Part shown: piece by piece, positions 16,432 through 25,760 of the stretch
Layout of the letters: each line of letters begins with the position of its first letter
Numbering within the stretch: position 1 is the stretch's first letter
DNA from: Streptomyces sp. S.PB5
Lineage (GTDB): Bacteria > Actinomycetota > Actinomycetes > Streptomycetales > Streptomycetaceae
Length of the DNA stretch: 64,000 bases
Assembly (NCBI RefSeq): GCF_030403745.1
Contig: NZ_JAQMWP010000002.1
Location: forward strand, 558,001-622,000
Direction: 5' to 3'
Made by a program: the position numbers and the translations under genes
Notes under the pieces: generated by a model
Database searches by the model: none
Seen by the model: the letters and a program-made list of their open reading frames with translations, nothing else
What the model was told of the DNA's origin: nothing

Positions 16432-18066
16432 TCAGAGCGGTGGGCGGGCCCGCTCCACCACGGACGCCAGATCCAGGCTCGACGGTAGCGTCCCGAAGGC
16501 CGCACCCCCGTCGCCGCCCAGCCGGGACGCACAGAACGCGTCAGCGACCTCCGCGGGCGCGTACCGGACGAGGAGCGCGCCCTGGAGGACCAGGGCGAGC
16601 CGCTCCGTCAGCCGCCGGGCCCGCCCCTCGATCCCGTCCAGATCGGCCAGTTCCGTCAGCAGGTCCTTGATCGCGCCGTCGAGGCGGTGGTCGGCGCCGC
16701 GGGCCCGGCCGACCTCCCGGAGATAGGCGTCGAGCGCCAGTGGCTCGCGCTGCAGGGCCCGGAGCACGTCCAGCGCCTGGACATTGCCGGCGCCCTCCCA
16801 GATCGAGTTCAGCGGGGACTCCCGGACGAGCCTCGGCAGCCCCGACTCCTCGACGTAGCCGTTGCCGCCCAGACATTCCGCCGCCTCGGCCGTCATCGGC
16901 GTACACCGCTTGGTCACCCAGTACTTGGCCGCCGGCACCGCGATCCGCAGGAACGCCCGCTCCTGCTCCCCGCCGTCGTCGTAGGCCGCCGCGAGACGCA
17001 GCGCGAGGGTGGTCGCCGCCTCGGACTCCAGGGCGAGATCGGCCAGGACGTTGCGCATCAGCGGCTTGTCGATCAGCCGTCCGCCGAACGCCTCGCGGTA
17101 GGTGCAGTGGTGGATCGCCTGCGTCACGGCCTGCCGCATCAGGCCCGCCGAGCCGAGGACGCAGTCCAGGCGGGTCGCCGCGACCATCTCGATGATGGTC
17201 CGCACCCCGCGGCCCTCGTCGCCGACCCGCTGCGCCCACGTGGCGTCGAACTCGACCTCGGCGGAGGCGTTGGAGCGGTTGCCGAGCTTGTCCTTCAGGC
17301 GCTGGATGTGGAAGGGGTTGCGGGTGCCGTCCGCCAGGACCCGCGGGACGAGGAAGCAGGTGAGGCCGTCGGGGGCCTGGGCGAGGACCAGGAAGCCGTC
17401 CGACATGGGGGCCGAGCAGAACCACTTGTGGCCGGTCAGCCCGTACGTGCCGGCCTCGGCGAGGGGGGTGGCCCGGGTCGTGCCCGCGCGTACGTCGCTG
17501 CCGCCCTGTTTCTCCGTCATCGCCATGCCGAACAGGGCGCCGGCCTTGTGGTGCGCGGGGCGCAGCTCACGGTCGTACACCATCGAGGTCAGTCGGGGTT
17601 CCCATACCTCGGCCAGCGCGGGTTCCGTGCGCAGGGCGGGGACGGCGGCGTGGGTCATCGACAGGGGGCAGAGGTTGCCCGCGTCGACCTGGGTCCAGAT
17701 CAGGAACGCGGCGGCTCGCCGGACATGGCCCGCGGGGCGGTTCCAGGCGGCGGTCAGGCCCGCGGAGACGCCCTTGCCGAGGAGGCGGTGCCAGGCGGGG
17801 TGGAAGTCGACCTCGTCGATGCGGTGGCCGTAGCGGTCATGGGTGCGCAGGGTGGGCGGGTTCTCGTTGGCCTGGGCGCCCCATTCCTGGACCTGGGCGG
17901 AGCCGGAGGTCTTGCCCAGGGCCGAGAGTTCGCCGTGGACTTCGTCCAGGAGGCCGGGGTCCGTGTGGCGTTCCACGGCCGCCACCAGGGCTTTGTCGGC
18001 GGTGTAGACGTCGTGGCCGATCAGGGGTGGGGGCTGGTTGGTCACGGTGTGCGTGCGTCCTGCCAT
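16432..18066 (-). CDS. Acyl-CoA dehydrogenase family protein, AidB-like
   Basis: 544 residues, the length of AidB-type proteins rather than the ~380 of ordinary acyl-CoA dehydrogenases. The FAD-binding middle domain contains GMAMTEKQGGSDVRAGTT and the later SNASAEVEFD. The C-terminal helical part has ECLGGNGYVEESGLP and LNSIWEGAGNVQALDVLRAL, the AidB/isovaleryl-type signature. AidB in E. coli is alkylation-induced and binds DNA. Whether this protein acts on a CoA ester or in DNA protection cannot be told from sequence. It is a single-gene unit with its own terminator. Confidence 0.88.
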   Translation of the reverse strand: MAGRTHTVTNQPPPLIGHDVYTADKALVAAVERHTDPGLLDEVHGELSALGKTSGSAQVQEWGAQANENPPTLRTHDRYGHRIDEVDFHPAWHRLLGKGVSAGLTAAWNRPAGHVRRAAAFLIWTQVDAGNLCPLSMTHAAVPALRTEPALAEVWEPRLTSMVYDRELRPAHHKAGALFGMAMTEKQGGSDVRAGTTRATPLAEAGTYGLTGHKWFCSAPMSDGFLVLAQAPDGLTCFLVPRVLADGTRNPFHIQRLKDKLGNRSNASAEVEFDATWAQRVGDEGRGVRTIIEMVAATRLDCVLGSAGLMRQAVTQAIHHCTYREAFGGRLIDKPLMRNVLADLALESEAATTLALRLAAAYDDGGEQERAFLRIAVPAAKYWVTKRCTPMTAEAAECLGGNGYVEESGLPRLVRESPLNSIWEGAGNVQALDVLRALQREPLALDAYLREVGRARGADHRLDGAIKDLLTELADLDGIEGRARRLTERLALVLQGALLVRYAPAEVADAFCASRLGGDGGAAFGTLPSSLDLASVVERARPPL

Positions 18067-18122
18067 GTGTGGAACCTACCCGCCGTGGGGGCGTGATGTC
18101 GTTCGGCGGTCGCGCGTGCGTG

Positions 18123-18180
18123 GTGACTTGTCGCGCCCACGCGGCGCCAGCCGCACATCGACACGGCCCCGCGCCCCTCA
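18123..18180 (+). repeat. Dispersed intergenic GC-rich repeat, copy 1
   Basis: The stretch containing TCGCGCCCACGCGGC, then CCGCACATCGA and GGCCCCGCGCCCCT, recurs with few changes at 45341-45405 in the same orientation. Similar text is, to my knowledge, common between genes in streptomycetes. It lies between two minus-strand genes. Confidence 0.7.
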
Positions 18181-18201
18181 CAGGGGTGCTGCCATCAGGC
18201 C

Positions 18202-20235
18202 TCACGTGGTTCGGTCGAGCAGTCCGGCGAGGTCGGCGAGGACCGGATGGCGGGTGACGTCCTTGAGGGTGATCGCCCGGTCCAGGGCGATCGCCAGCTT
18301 CACCGCGGCCAGCGAGGTGCCGCCGCGGTCGAAGAAGTGGTCGTGGCGGCTGATCCGTTCGGCCGGGATGCCCAGCACCTCGGCCCACGCGGCGGCCAGC
18401 CGGCGCTCGCCCGGCGTACCGGGCTCGTCCGCCGAGGTGTCGAGATCCTCGGCGAGCGCGGTCAGCGTCCTGCGGTCGGTCTTGCCGTTCGCGGTCAGCG
18501 GCAGCCGCTCCCGCCAGTGCACGACGGCCGGAACCATGTACGCGGGCAGCGACGCCGCCAGCCTCTCCCGTACGACGTCGGCGGCGACCGGCGCCGGGCC
18601 GGCGCAGAACGCCACCAGCTGCGTCCCGCGTACGACGACCACCGCGCCGTCGCGGACCCCGGCCACCCGCAGCAGCGCGTTCTCGATCTCCCCGGTCTCG
18701 ATGCGGAGGCCGCGGATCTTCACCTGGCCGTCCCGGCGCCCCAGGAACTCCAGCTTCCCGCCGGGCAGCCACCGCCCGTGGTCCCCGCTGCGGTACAGCC
18801 GCTCACCGGGCCGGTACGGGTCCTCGGTGAACGCCGCCTTCGTCCGCTCGGGGTCGTTGACGTACCCGCGCCCCACGCACACCCCGGAGAAGACGATCTC
18901 GCCGGGCGCGCCCAGCGGCACCGGGACGAGCTGCTCGTCGACGACGTAGATCCGCACGCCCGCGACCGGCCGTCCGAGCGGGACCCGCTCCTGGTCCGGC
19001 ACCCGGTCCATGACCTCGTGGTTGGTGTCGTCCGAAGTCTCCGTCAGGCCGTAGGCGTTGACGAGCGGGATGCCGGTCCGGGTGGCGAACCAGCGCTGCA
19101 CCAGCTCCTTCCTCACCGCCTCGCCGGTCACCGACACCCGCCGCAGACACGGCAGTTCCCTCGGCCGCCGCTCCAACTCGGCGAGGACCGCCTCCAGATA
19201 CGATGGCACCACCTGCAGCACACTGACCCGGCCGCGTTCGACCGTGGCCAGGAACCGCGGCACGTCCAGGATCGTCTCCTGCCCGATCAGCAGGGTCCGC
19301 CCGCCGACCACCAGCGCCGACAGCAGCTGCCACAGGGAGATGCCGAAGCACTGCGGAGCCGTCTGCGCGACCACCTGGCCCGGGCCGATGTCCAGGTCCT
19401 CCAGCTTGGCGAGGACATGGTTGAGGAACCCGGCGTGCTCGCACATCGCCCCCTTGGGCTCACCGGTGGAACCGGACGTGAAGTAGATGTGGGCGAGCCG
19501 GTCCGCCGCGACGGGGACGCCGAGGTCCGTGTCGTCGTGCCCGCCGTCGTACGCGGCCGCCACGGAGTCCTTGCTCAGGATCAGGTCGTAGTCGGCGCGG
19601 GTCAGCATCGCCCTGACCCGCCCGGGCGGGAACTGCGGCTCGACCGGCAGATACACCCCGCCGGCCTTCAGGACGCCCAGTACGGCGGCCAGCCAGTCGA
19701 GGTTCCGCTCCATGATCACGGCGACCACGCCCTCGGGGCCCAGTCCATGGGCGAGCAGGGCCCGGCCGATCTGGTTCGCCCGGGAGTTGAGCTCGCCGTA
19801 GGTCCACTCGGTGTCCTCGTGGACGGCGGCCACCGTGTCCGGACGGGCCGCCGCCTGCTCCTCGAACAGCTCGTGCACCCGCCGGTCCGGGAGCTCGCGC
19901 CGCGGCCCCGCCAACTCCTCCAGCTGGAAGCGGAGTTCGGCCTCGGAGAGCAGGCTGCGCCGCACGGGTGTGGTGAGCGCGGTCAGGTGGTAGCCGGCGA
20001 TCCGGGCGGCGGCCTCGCGGTCGAGGACGTCGGTGCGGTAGCGCAGGCGCAGGGTACGGCCGGTGGCGGCGACGTGCAGCACGGAGTCGTCGCGGTCGGC
20101 GGACAGGGCGGCGAGCACGCGCTCGTGTGCGGCCGCCACGGACTGCCGGTTGATCAGGAGACCTTCGGGCAGCGGGAGCTCGTACTCCGCCAGGCCCGGC
20201 CTCGGGTCCAGGGTCCACTGCGGGATCGTGTTCAT
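18202..20235 (-). CDS. Stand-alone NRPS-like adenylation-carrier protein (A-PCP)
   Basis: 677 residues. Residues ~1-110 resemble the tail of a condensation domain. The adenylation domain follows: YFTSGSTGEPKGAM (A3), VNAYGLTETSDD (A5), LYRSGDHGRW (A7), QVKIRGLRIETGEIE (A8) and LTANGKTDR (A10, catalytic Lys present). A carrier domain with GGTSL ends the protein. At the A4 motif the usual FD-x-S is FGIS, so the Asp that binds the substrate amino group is replaced by Gly. My tentative pocket residues are G-I-W-Q-S-T-A-D-D. It probably activates and tethers an acid that is not an ordinary alpha-amino acid. No condensation, thioesterase or MbtH partner is near. Confidence 0.85.
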   Translation of the reverse strand: MNTIPQWTLDPRPGLAEYELPLPEGLLINRQSVAAAHERVLAALSADRDDSVLHVAATGRTLRLRYRTDVLDREAAARIAGYHLTALTTPVRRSLLSEAELRFQLEELAGPRRELPDRRVHELFEEQAAARPDTVAAVHEDTEWTYGELNSRANQIGRALLAHGLGPEGVVAVIMERNLDWLAAVLGVLKAGGVYLPVEPQFPPGRVRAMLTRADYDLILSKDSVAAAYDGGHDDTDLGVPVAADRLAHIYFTSGSTGEPKGAMCEHAGFLNHVLAKLEDLDIGPGQVVAQTAPQCFGISLWQLLSALVVGGRTLLIGQETILDVPRFLATVERGRVSVLQVVPSYLEAVLAELERRPRELPCLRRVSVTGEAVRKELVQRWFATRTGIPLVNAYGLTETSDDTNHEVMDRVPDQERVPLGRPVAGVRIYVVDEQLVPVPLGAPGEIVFSGVCVGRGYVNDPERTKAAFTEDPYRPGERLYRSGDHGRWLPGGKLEFLGRRDGQVKIRGLRIETGEIENALLRVAGVRDGAVVVVRGTQLVAFCAGPAPVAADVVRERLAASLPAYMVPAVVHWRERLPLTANGKTDRRTLTALAEDLDTSADEPGTPGERRLAAAWAEVLGIPAERISRHDHFFDRGGTSLAAVKLAIALDRAITLKDVTRHPVLADLAGLLDRTT

Positions 20236-20729
20236 GGCCTCAGCTCCTCCCCACCGCGGGATTTCCGCCCAGGGGGCAGTGAGAAATGCGTGTGAGATGT
20301 TCCGAGAGTGATGTGAGTGGTCGCAGAAAGGCGCGTCACGGCAACGCGGCAGGACCAGGACATGGTCGGTGACCTGCTGATTTCCCCCGTGTCGTGTGCG
20401 CCCGAGTGATCCTCGGCATACGCAACGAATACAGACCGAATTCTTTCGAATGATTCATGAGCGCTTCAAGTGTGTTTCGGGCAATGGCGATTTCCGGGCA
20501 GGTTTTCCGTGACGCGCACATGCCCTTCGGGTGAGCGGAAGGGGCGCCCGGCCAAGGAACTCACCGGAGGAATGCGCAATCGAACGTTTCGATTCCGTTA
20601 CGTGCCGCCGGGAAATCCGGCCACCGCGGGCATGACACAAACACCGGCCGGATCACCCGCCCGGCAGCGCGCCCCCGCCGAACGGCCCGGGGGATGAGTG
20701 CAGCCTCCCGCGACGGATACCTTTAGGGC
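20236..20729. other. AT-richer 494-bp divergent intergenic region
   Basis: This gap separates the A-PCP gene (minus) from the BrkB gene (plus) and must hold both promoters. It is clearly richer in A/T than its surroundings, especially 20360-20480, and includes an imperfect dyad GAATTCTTTCGAATGATTC at 20438-20456. Short open frames exist, one with ATG at 20572 after GGAGG at too close a spacing, but none looks like a protein I recognise. Confidence 0.5.
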
Positions 20730-21869
20730 GTGCAGCCAGCAAGTGAATCCCCTCAGCGGCCCTCCGGCCGACTCCACCGGGCCCGGGCCCTCTACCGGAA
20801 CGTCTCCAAGCGCAGGACCGCCTGGCTGCTGCTCAAGGACACCGTCAACTCCTGCATGGAGTACCGCATCCTCGGCCTCGCCGCCGAGGCGGCCTTCTTC
20901 ACCCTGATGTCCGTGCCGCCCCTGCTGCTCAGCATGATCGGCCTGCTCGGCTACGTCGACGACTGGACCGGCACCGACACCATCAGCAGCCTGGAGGCCA
21001 ACCTCCTGGAGGCCTCCCGCACGGTCCTCTCCGACAAGGGCGTCCGCCAGATCGCCCAGCCGATCCTCGACGACGTCATGAAGGGCGGCCGCCCCGACGT
21101 CATCTCCATCGGCTTCCTCTTCGCCCTGTGGTCCGGCTCCCGCGCGGTCAACGTCTTCATCGACACCATCACCGTCATGTACGGCCTCGACGGCGTCCGC
21201 GGGATCGTCAAGACCCGACTGGTCGCCTTCCTGCTCTTCCTCGCGGCCCTGCTCATCGGCTCGATCGCGCTGCCGCTGATGGTCGCGGGCCCGGACGCGG
21301 TGGTCCGGATCGTGCCCTGGTCGGAGACGGTCGTCCAGATCCTCTACTGGCCGGTCGTGATCGTCCTGTCGATCGCCTTCCTGACCACGCTGTACCACGT
21401 GTCCGTCCCGGTCCGCTCCCCATGGATCGAGGACGTCCCGGGCGCCCTGGTCGCCCTCGCCATGTGGGTGCTGGGCAGCTTCCTGCTGCGCATCTACCTC
21501 ACCAACACCATCGAGGGCGCCTCGATCTACGGCTCACTCGCCGCCGCCGTCGCCGTCATGCTCTGGATCGGCGTCTCCGCCTTCGCCGTCCTCGTCGGCG
21601 CCGCCGTCAACGCCGCGATCGACCGTGTGTGGCCGGCCGCGGCGACGGCGGCCGCCCGCGCGGCGAACGAGCGGGCGCGCGAGCAGCAGGTCGCCGACTA
21701 CGTCGCCCGCTCCACGGCCCACCAGAGGCCCGACCCCGAGGACCCCGACATGCCGTCGGAGTTCCCGGAGCGCTGGTCGCGGTTCCTGCCGCCCGAGGAC
21801 GTGACGTCGAGGCTGCGGACCCATGTCAAGAGCACGCATCCGCCGCACAAGGAGACCGAGGGCTCCTGA
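20730..21869 (+). CDS. YihY/BrkB-family integral membrane protein
   Basis: 379 residues from a GTG start. After a basic N-terminus the AAEAAFFTLMSVPPLLLSMI helix and family motif ALWSGSRAVNVFIDTI are seen, then further helices near 160-185, 200-220, 230-255 and 260-280, about six in all. The C-terminal ~90 residues are hydrophilic and charged. The family was once called ribonuclease BN by mistake; members are inner-membrane proteins, some suggested to be transporters. It is transcribed divergently from the A-PCP gene. Confidence 0.88.
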   Translation: MQPASESPQRPSGRLHRARALYRNVSKRRTAWLLLKDTVNSCMEYRILGLAAEAAFFTLMSVPPLLLSMIGLLGYVDDWTGTDTISSLEANLLEASRTVLSDKGVRQIAQPILDDVMKGGRPDVISIGFLFALWSGSRAVNVFIDTITVMYGLDGVRGIVKTRLVAFLLFLAALLIGSIALPLMVAGPDAVVRIVPWSETVVQILYWPVVIVLSIAFLTTLYHVSVPVRSPWIEDVPGALVALAMWVLGSFLLRIYLTNTIEGASIYGSLAAAVAVMLWIGVSAFAVLVGAAVNAAIDRVWPAAATAAARAANERAREQQVADYVARSTAHQRPDPEDPDMPSEFPERWSRFLPPEDVTSRLRTHVKSTHPPHKETEGS

Positions 21870-21934
21870 GGCCGTCCGAGGCGGAGCCCGGCCGCGGGAC
21901 CGAGGCGCGGCCCGGCCAGGGGACCGGGGCGGGG

Positions 21935-22777
21935 CTACACCTTCCAGGTGCCCGCCGCCGCGGCCTCCCGTACGAAGTCCCCGAAGTCCCGCGGCTCCCG
22001 CCCCAGCACCTCCCGGACCCCGTCCGTGAGACGCGCGTTCCGCCCGTCGAGCAGCCCCTCGAAGACCTCCACCAGGAACCCCGCCTCCTGGGGCGGCACC
22101 CCGAACCCGGTCAGCGCCTCGCCGTAGTCCCGCGCGGGCACCGGGGTGTACGTCAGTTCCCGCCCCGTCACCTCGGCGATCTCCCCGACCGCCTCCCGGA
22201 ACGACAGCAGCCGCGGCCCCGTCAGCTCCAGCGTCCGCCCCGTGTACCGCTCCCCGGAGGTCAGCGCCGCCGCCACCACATCCGCGATGTCCCGCACATC
22301 CAGGAACGGCTCCCGCACCTCACCCGCCGGGAACGTCAGCCCGCCCTGCCGCAACTCCTCCGCCAACGGGCCCTCACTGAAGTTCTGCGAGAACCACGAC
22401 GCCCGTACGACCGTCCAGTCCGCGCCCGACGACTTCAGCGCCTCCTCGGTCGCCAGCGCCTGTGTCTCACCCCGAGCCGACAGCAGCACCAGCCGCCGTA
22501 CGCCGAGCCCGACCGCCTCCCGGGCGAGCGCCCCGATGCCCTCGGCCGCCGCCGGGGAGCCGACGTCGGACGGATACATCAGATACGCCGCGTCGGCGTC
22601 CCGGAAGGTCTCCGCCCAGGTCGTCGGGTTCTCCCAGTCGAACCCCTGGGCCCGGGACGCGGCCCGTACGCCGAGCCCCGCCGCGCGCACCGCCTGCGCC
22701 ACCCGGCTGCCCGTACGGCCCGAGGCACCGGTCACCACTACCGTCACGTCCTGCGTGTTCCTCACGTTTTCCGTCAT
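21935..22777 (-). CDS. NmrA-like NAD(P)-binding reductase
   Basis: 280 residues from the ATG at 22777; a TTG four codons earlier is less likely. The nucleotide-binding motif is VTVVVTGASGRTGSRVAQAV, and the later VLLSARG and VVRASWFSQNF segments fit the atypical SDR/NmrA-like group that includes ergot-alkaloid-type reductases. The catalytic Tyr-x3-Lys of classical SDRs is not evident. It is divergent from the AraC regulator at 22858, with starts 80 bp apart, so that regulator is a likely controller. Confidence 0.85.
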   Translation of the reverse strand: MTENVRNTQDVTVVVTGASGRTGSRVAQAVRAAGLGVRAASRAQGFDWENPTTWAETFRDADAAYLMYPSDVGSPAAAEGIGALAREAVGLGVRRLVLLSARGETQALATEEALKSSGADWTVVRASWFSQNFSEGPLAEELRQGGLTFPAGEVREPFLDVRDIADVVAAALTSGERYTGRTLELTGPRLLSFREAVGEIAEVTGRELTYTPVPARDYGEALTGFGVPPQEAGFLVEVFEGLLDGRNARLTDGVREVLGREPRDFGDFVREAAAAGTWKV

Positions 22778-22857
22778 GCTCCGAGTCAACGGCGTGGCGC
22801 TTCAACAGCCCATCGCTGAACGGCTCATTCCCATGCGCGGACGTCTACGCTGGCCGC

Positions 22858-23832
22858 ATGGACGCTCTCGCAGGCCTTCTTGAGGGCCCCCGGGCCCGGG
22901 GCGCTTTCATGATCCGAGCGTGTTTCGAACCGCCCTGGTGCGTACGCATCGAGGACCGCGCCCCGCTCACCGTGATGCTCATGGTCCGAGGCGAGGCGTG
23001 GATCACGCCGGACACGGGCGAGCGAAGCGAGACGGGGGTCCCCCCGGCCGAAGGCCAAGGGACGGTCCGGCTGCGCCCCGGCGACCTCGCCATCGCCCGC
23101 GGCCCCGACCCGTACACCTGCGCCGACGACCCCGCCACGCAGCCGCAGGCCGTGATCCTGCCGGGCGCCGAGTGCCACTACCCCGACGGACGTTCCCTCA
23201 ACGGGGTCATGGACCTCGGCGTACGGACCTGGGGCGACCGGCTCGACGGCTCGGCCGTGATGCTGATCGGCACCTATCTGTGGCAGGGCGAGGTGAGCGG
23301 GCGGCTGCTGGACGCGCTGCCGCCGCTGCTGACGCTCACCTCCGATGTGTGGGACTGCCCGCTCACGCCGTTCCTCATGGAGGAGATCGTGCGGGACGAG
23401 CCCGGCCAGGAAGTGGTCCTCGACCGGCTGCTCGACCTGCTGGTCATCGCCGCGCTGCGGGCCTGGTTCTCCCGCCCGGAGGCGGAGGCACCCGCCTGGT
23501 ACCGGGCCATGGCCGACCCCGTGGTCGGCCGGGTGCTGCGGCTGATCCAGGACGATCCCGCGCATCCGTGGACCGTGGCGTCCCTCGCGGGGAAGGCGGG
23601 CATCTCCCGGGCGGCCCTCGCGCGGAGGTTCACCGAGCTGGTCGGGGAGCCGCCGATGACGTATCTGACGGGCTGGCGGCTGGCGCTGGCCGCGGACCGG
23701 CTGCGGGACAGCGACACGACGCTGGAGGCGATCGCCCGGCAGGTGGGGTACGGGAGTGCGTTCGCGCTGTCCAGCGCGTTCAAGCGGGTGTACGGGGTGA
23801 GTCCGCAGGAGCATCGGGAGAGGGTGGCGTAG
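22858..23832 (+). CDS. AraC-family transcriptional regulator (cupin sensor)
   Basis: 324 residues. The N-terminal ~190 residues form an AraC-type cupin (PF12852-like) with [15 protein letters not shown] and ILPGAECHY. The C-terminal region has two helix-turn-helix motifs: [20 protein letters not shown] and [20 protein letters not shown], followed by the GVSPQEHRE signature. Proteins of this pattern often control a divergently transcribed reductase, which matches the NmrA-like gene next door. A sugar- or stress-related small ligand is possible. Confidence 0.9.
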   Translation: MDALAGLLEGPRARGAFMIRACFEPPWCVRIEDRAPLTVMLMVRGEAWITPDTGERSETGVPPAEGQGTVRLRPGDLAIARGPDPYTCADDPATQPQAVILPGAECHYPDGRSLNGVMDLGVRTWGDRLDGSAVMLIGTYLWQGEVSGRLLDALPPLLTLTSDVWDCPLTPFLMEEIVRDEPGQEVVLDRLLDLLVIAALRAWFSRPEAEAPAWYRAMADPVVGRVLRLIQDDPAHPWTVASLAGKAGISRAALARRFTELVGEPPMTYLTGWRLALAADRLRDSDTTLEAIARQVGYGSAFALSSAFKRVYGVSPQEHRERVA

Positions 23833-23836
23833 GCAC

Positions 23837-24523
23837 GTGTACAGCGAAAGGCCCTCCCGGCTCACCGGTGCCGTCGTCTGGACCAACACGCCGTCCGGAT
23901 CCGGCCCCGGGCGCGTCCTGCCCGACGGGTGCATGGATCTGCTCTGGCACGAGGGGCGGTTGCTCGTCGCCGGGCCCGACACCCGCGCATACGTCACCGA
24001 AGGCGCGCCGAGCGCATGGGCGGGGGTTCGCTTCTTCCCGGGTACCGCGCCCACCCTCCTCGGCGTCCCCGCCCGTGAGCTGCTCGATCAGCGCGTGGAA
24101 CTCGCCGACCTCTGGCCGGCTGCCGAGGCGCGGCGACTCACCGCGCGCGTGAACGCGGCCGGTGATCCGGCGAGCGGGCTCGAAGAGGTGGTATTGGGCA
24201 GGGCCGCCGACACCGCACCGGCCGATCCCCTCCTCCGGCATGTCGTGGACGCCCTCGACGCGGGCCGGCCGGTGGCCGCCACCGCCGACGAACTCGGCCT
24301 CGGCGCCCGCCAGTTGCACCGCAGATGCCTCACCGCGTTCGGATACGGCCCCAAGACCCTCGCCCGGGTGCTGCGACTGCAGCGGGCCCTCGGACTCGCC
24401 CGGGGCGGGGTGCCGTACGCGGAGACGGCGGTCCGGTCCGGCTTCGCCGACCAGGCCCATCTGGCCCGGGATGTACGGGAGTTGGCGGGACTGTCGCTGA
24501 CCGAGCTACTGGGGCGAGGGTAG
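23837..24523 (+). CDS. AraC-family regulator with DUF6597-like N-terminus
   Basis: 228 residues from GTG four bases after the upstream AraC gene stop, so the two are probably cotranscribed. The N-terminus ([21 protein letters not shown]) is the sensor found in many actinobacterial AraC proteins. The DNA-binding part is compact: [17 protein letters not shown] and the second [23 protein letters not shown]. Its 3' end overlaps the convergent VOC gene by 18 bp. Confidence 0.85.
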   Translation: MYSERPSRLTGAVVWTNTPSGSGPGRVLPDGCMDLLWHEGRLLVAGPDTRAYVTEGAPSAWAGVRFFPGTAPTLLGVPARELLDQRVELADLWPAAEARRLTARVNAAGDPASGLEEVVLGRAADTAPADPLLRHVVDALDAGRPVAATADELGLGARQLHRRCLTAFGYGPKTLARVLRLQRALGLARGGVPYAETAVRSGFADQAHLARDVRELAGLSLTELLGRG

Positions 24524-24907
24524 CGGCGCGAACAGGTCGACGCCGTTGCCGTCCGGGTCGTGCAGGATCGCGTACCGCTGCCCCCAGACCGCGTCCCATG
24601 GCTTCAGCTCGCCGTGGTGGCCCGCGGCCACCATCTCCCCGTACACCGCGTCGACCTCGGCGGGGCTGCCGCACAGCAGGGCGAGGCTTGCCCTGCCGCC
24701 GCCGCTCGGCGGTTCGAAGTCCGGCATGAAGGACCGCACGCTCTCCTCGGTGTCGAACAACAGCCGCAGCCCGCCCGGCAGTCGGGCCTCGGCGTGTTCT
24801 TCCTTCTCGGAACCCTCCGGGAAGGCGAGACCGAGGCGGCGGTAGAAGGCGACGGAGGCGGCCATGTCGGAGACGACCAGGCCGATGGCATCGAATCGTG
24901 GAGTCAT
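24506..24907 (-). CDS. VOC (glyoxalase/dioxygenase-like) protein
   Basis: 133 residues with paired beta-alpha-beta-beta-beta units. [20 protein letters not shown] is the classic start of the first module and [15 protein letters not shown] closes the second, with a probable metal ligand near the end. VOC proteins act in glyoxalase chemistry, resistance and ring cleavage; no substrate can be assigned. The tail overlaps the AraC gene, which makes antisense interaction of the transcripts possible. Confidence 0.85.
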   Translation of the reverse strand: MTPRFDAIGLVVSDMAASVAFYRRLGLAFPEGSEKEEHAEARLPGGLRLLFDTEESVRSFMPDFEPPSGGGRASLALLCGSPAEVDAVYGEMVAAGHHGELKPWDAVWGQRYAILHDPDGNGVDLFAPLPSPQ

Positions 24908-25007
24908 GCGGCCACCGTAGGCAGGGCGGGGACGCCCGGTCTTGAAGGAATCGGACACGGACTTCCGTACGGTCCGACCTGCCTGACGGCGTGCGTGCGG
25001 TCAGCGG

Positions 25008-25640
25008 TCAGTCGAAGGTGACCGGACCCCGCGGGGTGTCCACGGTGAAGGAGAGCCCCACCGGGCCCTCGCTGACGGCGAGTTCGGTGTCCAGGGCGGC
25101 CAGCAGGGCGCGGATCTCGGCCGGTTCGGGGGCCGTCGCCGACAGGGACAGCAGGGGAGTGGCGGGCAGCCCCGAGGCCGACGGATGCACCGCGGTACCC
25201 CAGTCGATGAGGAACGGCACCAGCCCGGAGGGGTGTTGGGTGTCGCCGTCCGTCAACCGCCACCGGAGCAACGTGCCGTCCGGTCTGCGGCGGCTCATGG
25301 GGTGCACCTTGCCGGGGTCGTAGCCACGGGTCCGGGCGGTCGCGACCGCCGCGTCCAGGTCGGGCGGACTGATCGCCCAGGTCACCGTCCGCGCCACGGT
25401 CACCGCGTCGACGTCGAAGGGGCGCGGCCCCTCGGGCTCCGGCTGCTCCGGGTCCGGGCCGATGATCTCCAGATAGCCGCTGCCGCCCAGCGACACCAGA
25501 AAGTTCCGTGTGCCGAGACCGATGTGCACCCCGCCGGGCACGGGCGCCACACCGGTACGCCGGGTGAAGTCGGCGACCGTGGCCGCCAGGTCGGGGGTTG
25601 CGAGGACGATGTGGTCGAGCCGTGCGGGAATCGTGTTCAT
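25008..25640 (-). CDS. Glyoxalase-like (VOC superfamily) protein
   Basis: 210 residues starting MNTIPARLDHIVLATPDLAA, typical of the Glyoxalase_3/DUF4062-free group of larger single-chain VOC proteins. HIGLGTRNFLVSLGGSGYLEI is the second conserved block and LIDWG occurs in the C-terminal half. It is transcribed divergently from the ThuA gene at 25761. The function is unknown beyond the fold. Confidence 0.8.
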   Translation of the reverse strand: MNTIPARLDHIVLATPDLAATVADFTRRTGVAPVPGGVHIGLGTRNFLVSLGGSGYLEIIGPDPEQPEPEGPRPFDVDAVTVARTVTWAISPPDLDAAVATARTRGYDPGKVHPMSRRRPDGTLLRWRLTDGDTQHPSGLVPFLIDWGTAVHPSASGLPATPLLSLSATAPEPAEIRALLAALDTELAVSEGPVGLSFTVDTPRGPVTFD

Positions 25641-25760
25641 CGTGCAGTCGAGGCTACGCAGAGCCGTCCGGGCGATGGAACACCTGTGCGGCGGGAGTCG
25701 AAATCTTTCGCACGTTCCGGCAGGCAGGAGGCCTGCCCCCGTACGCATAGGGTCGAAGCC

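Noticed and set aside
20572..20697. 41-codon ORF after GGAGGA before the BrkB gene
   Set aside because: The Shine-Dalgarno-like bases almost touch the ATG, the product is Pro/Ala/Gly-rich without pattern, and nothing ties it to a family.
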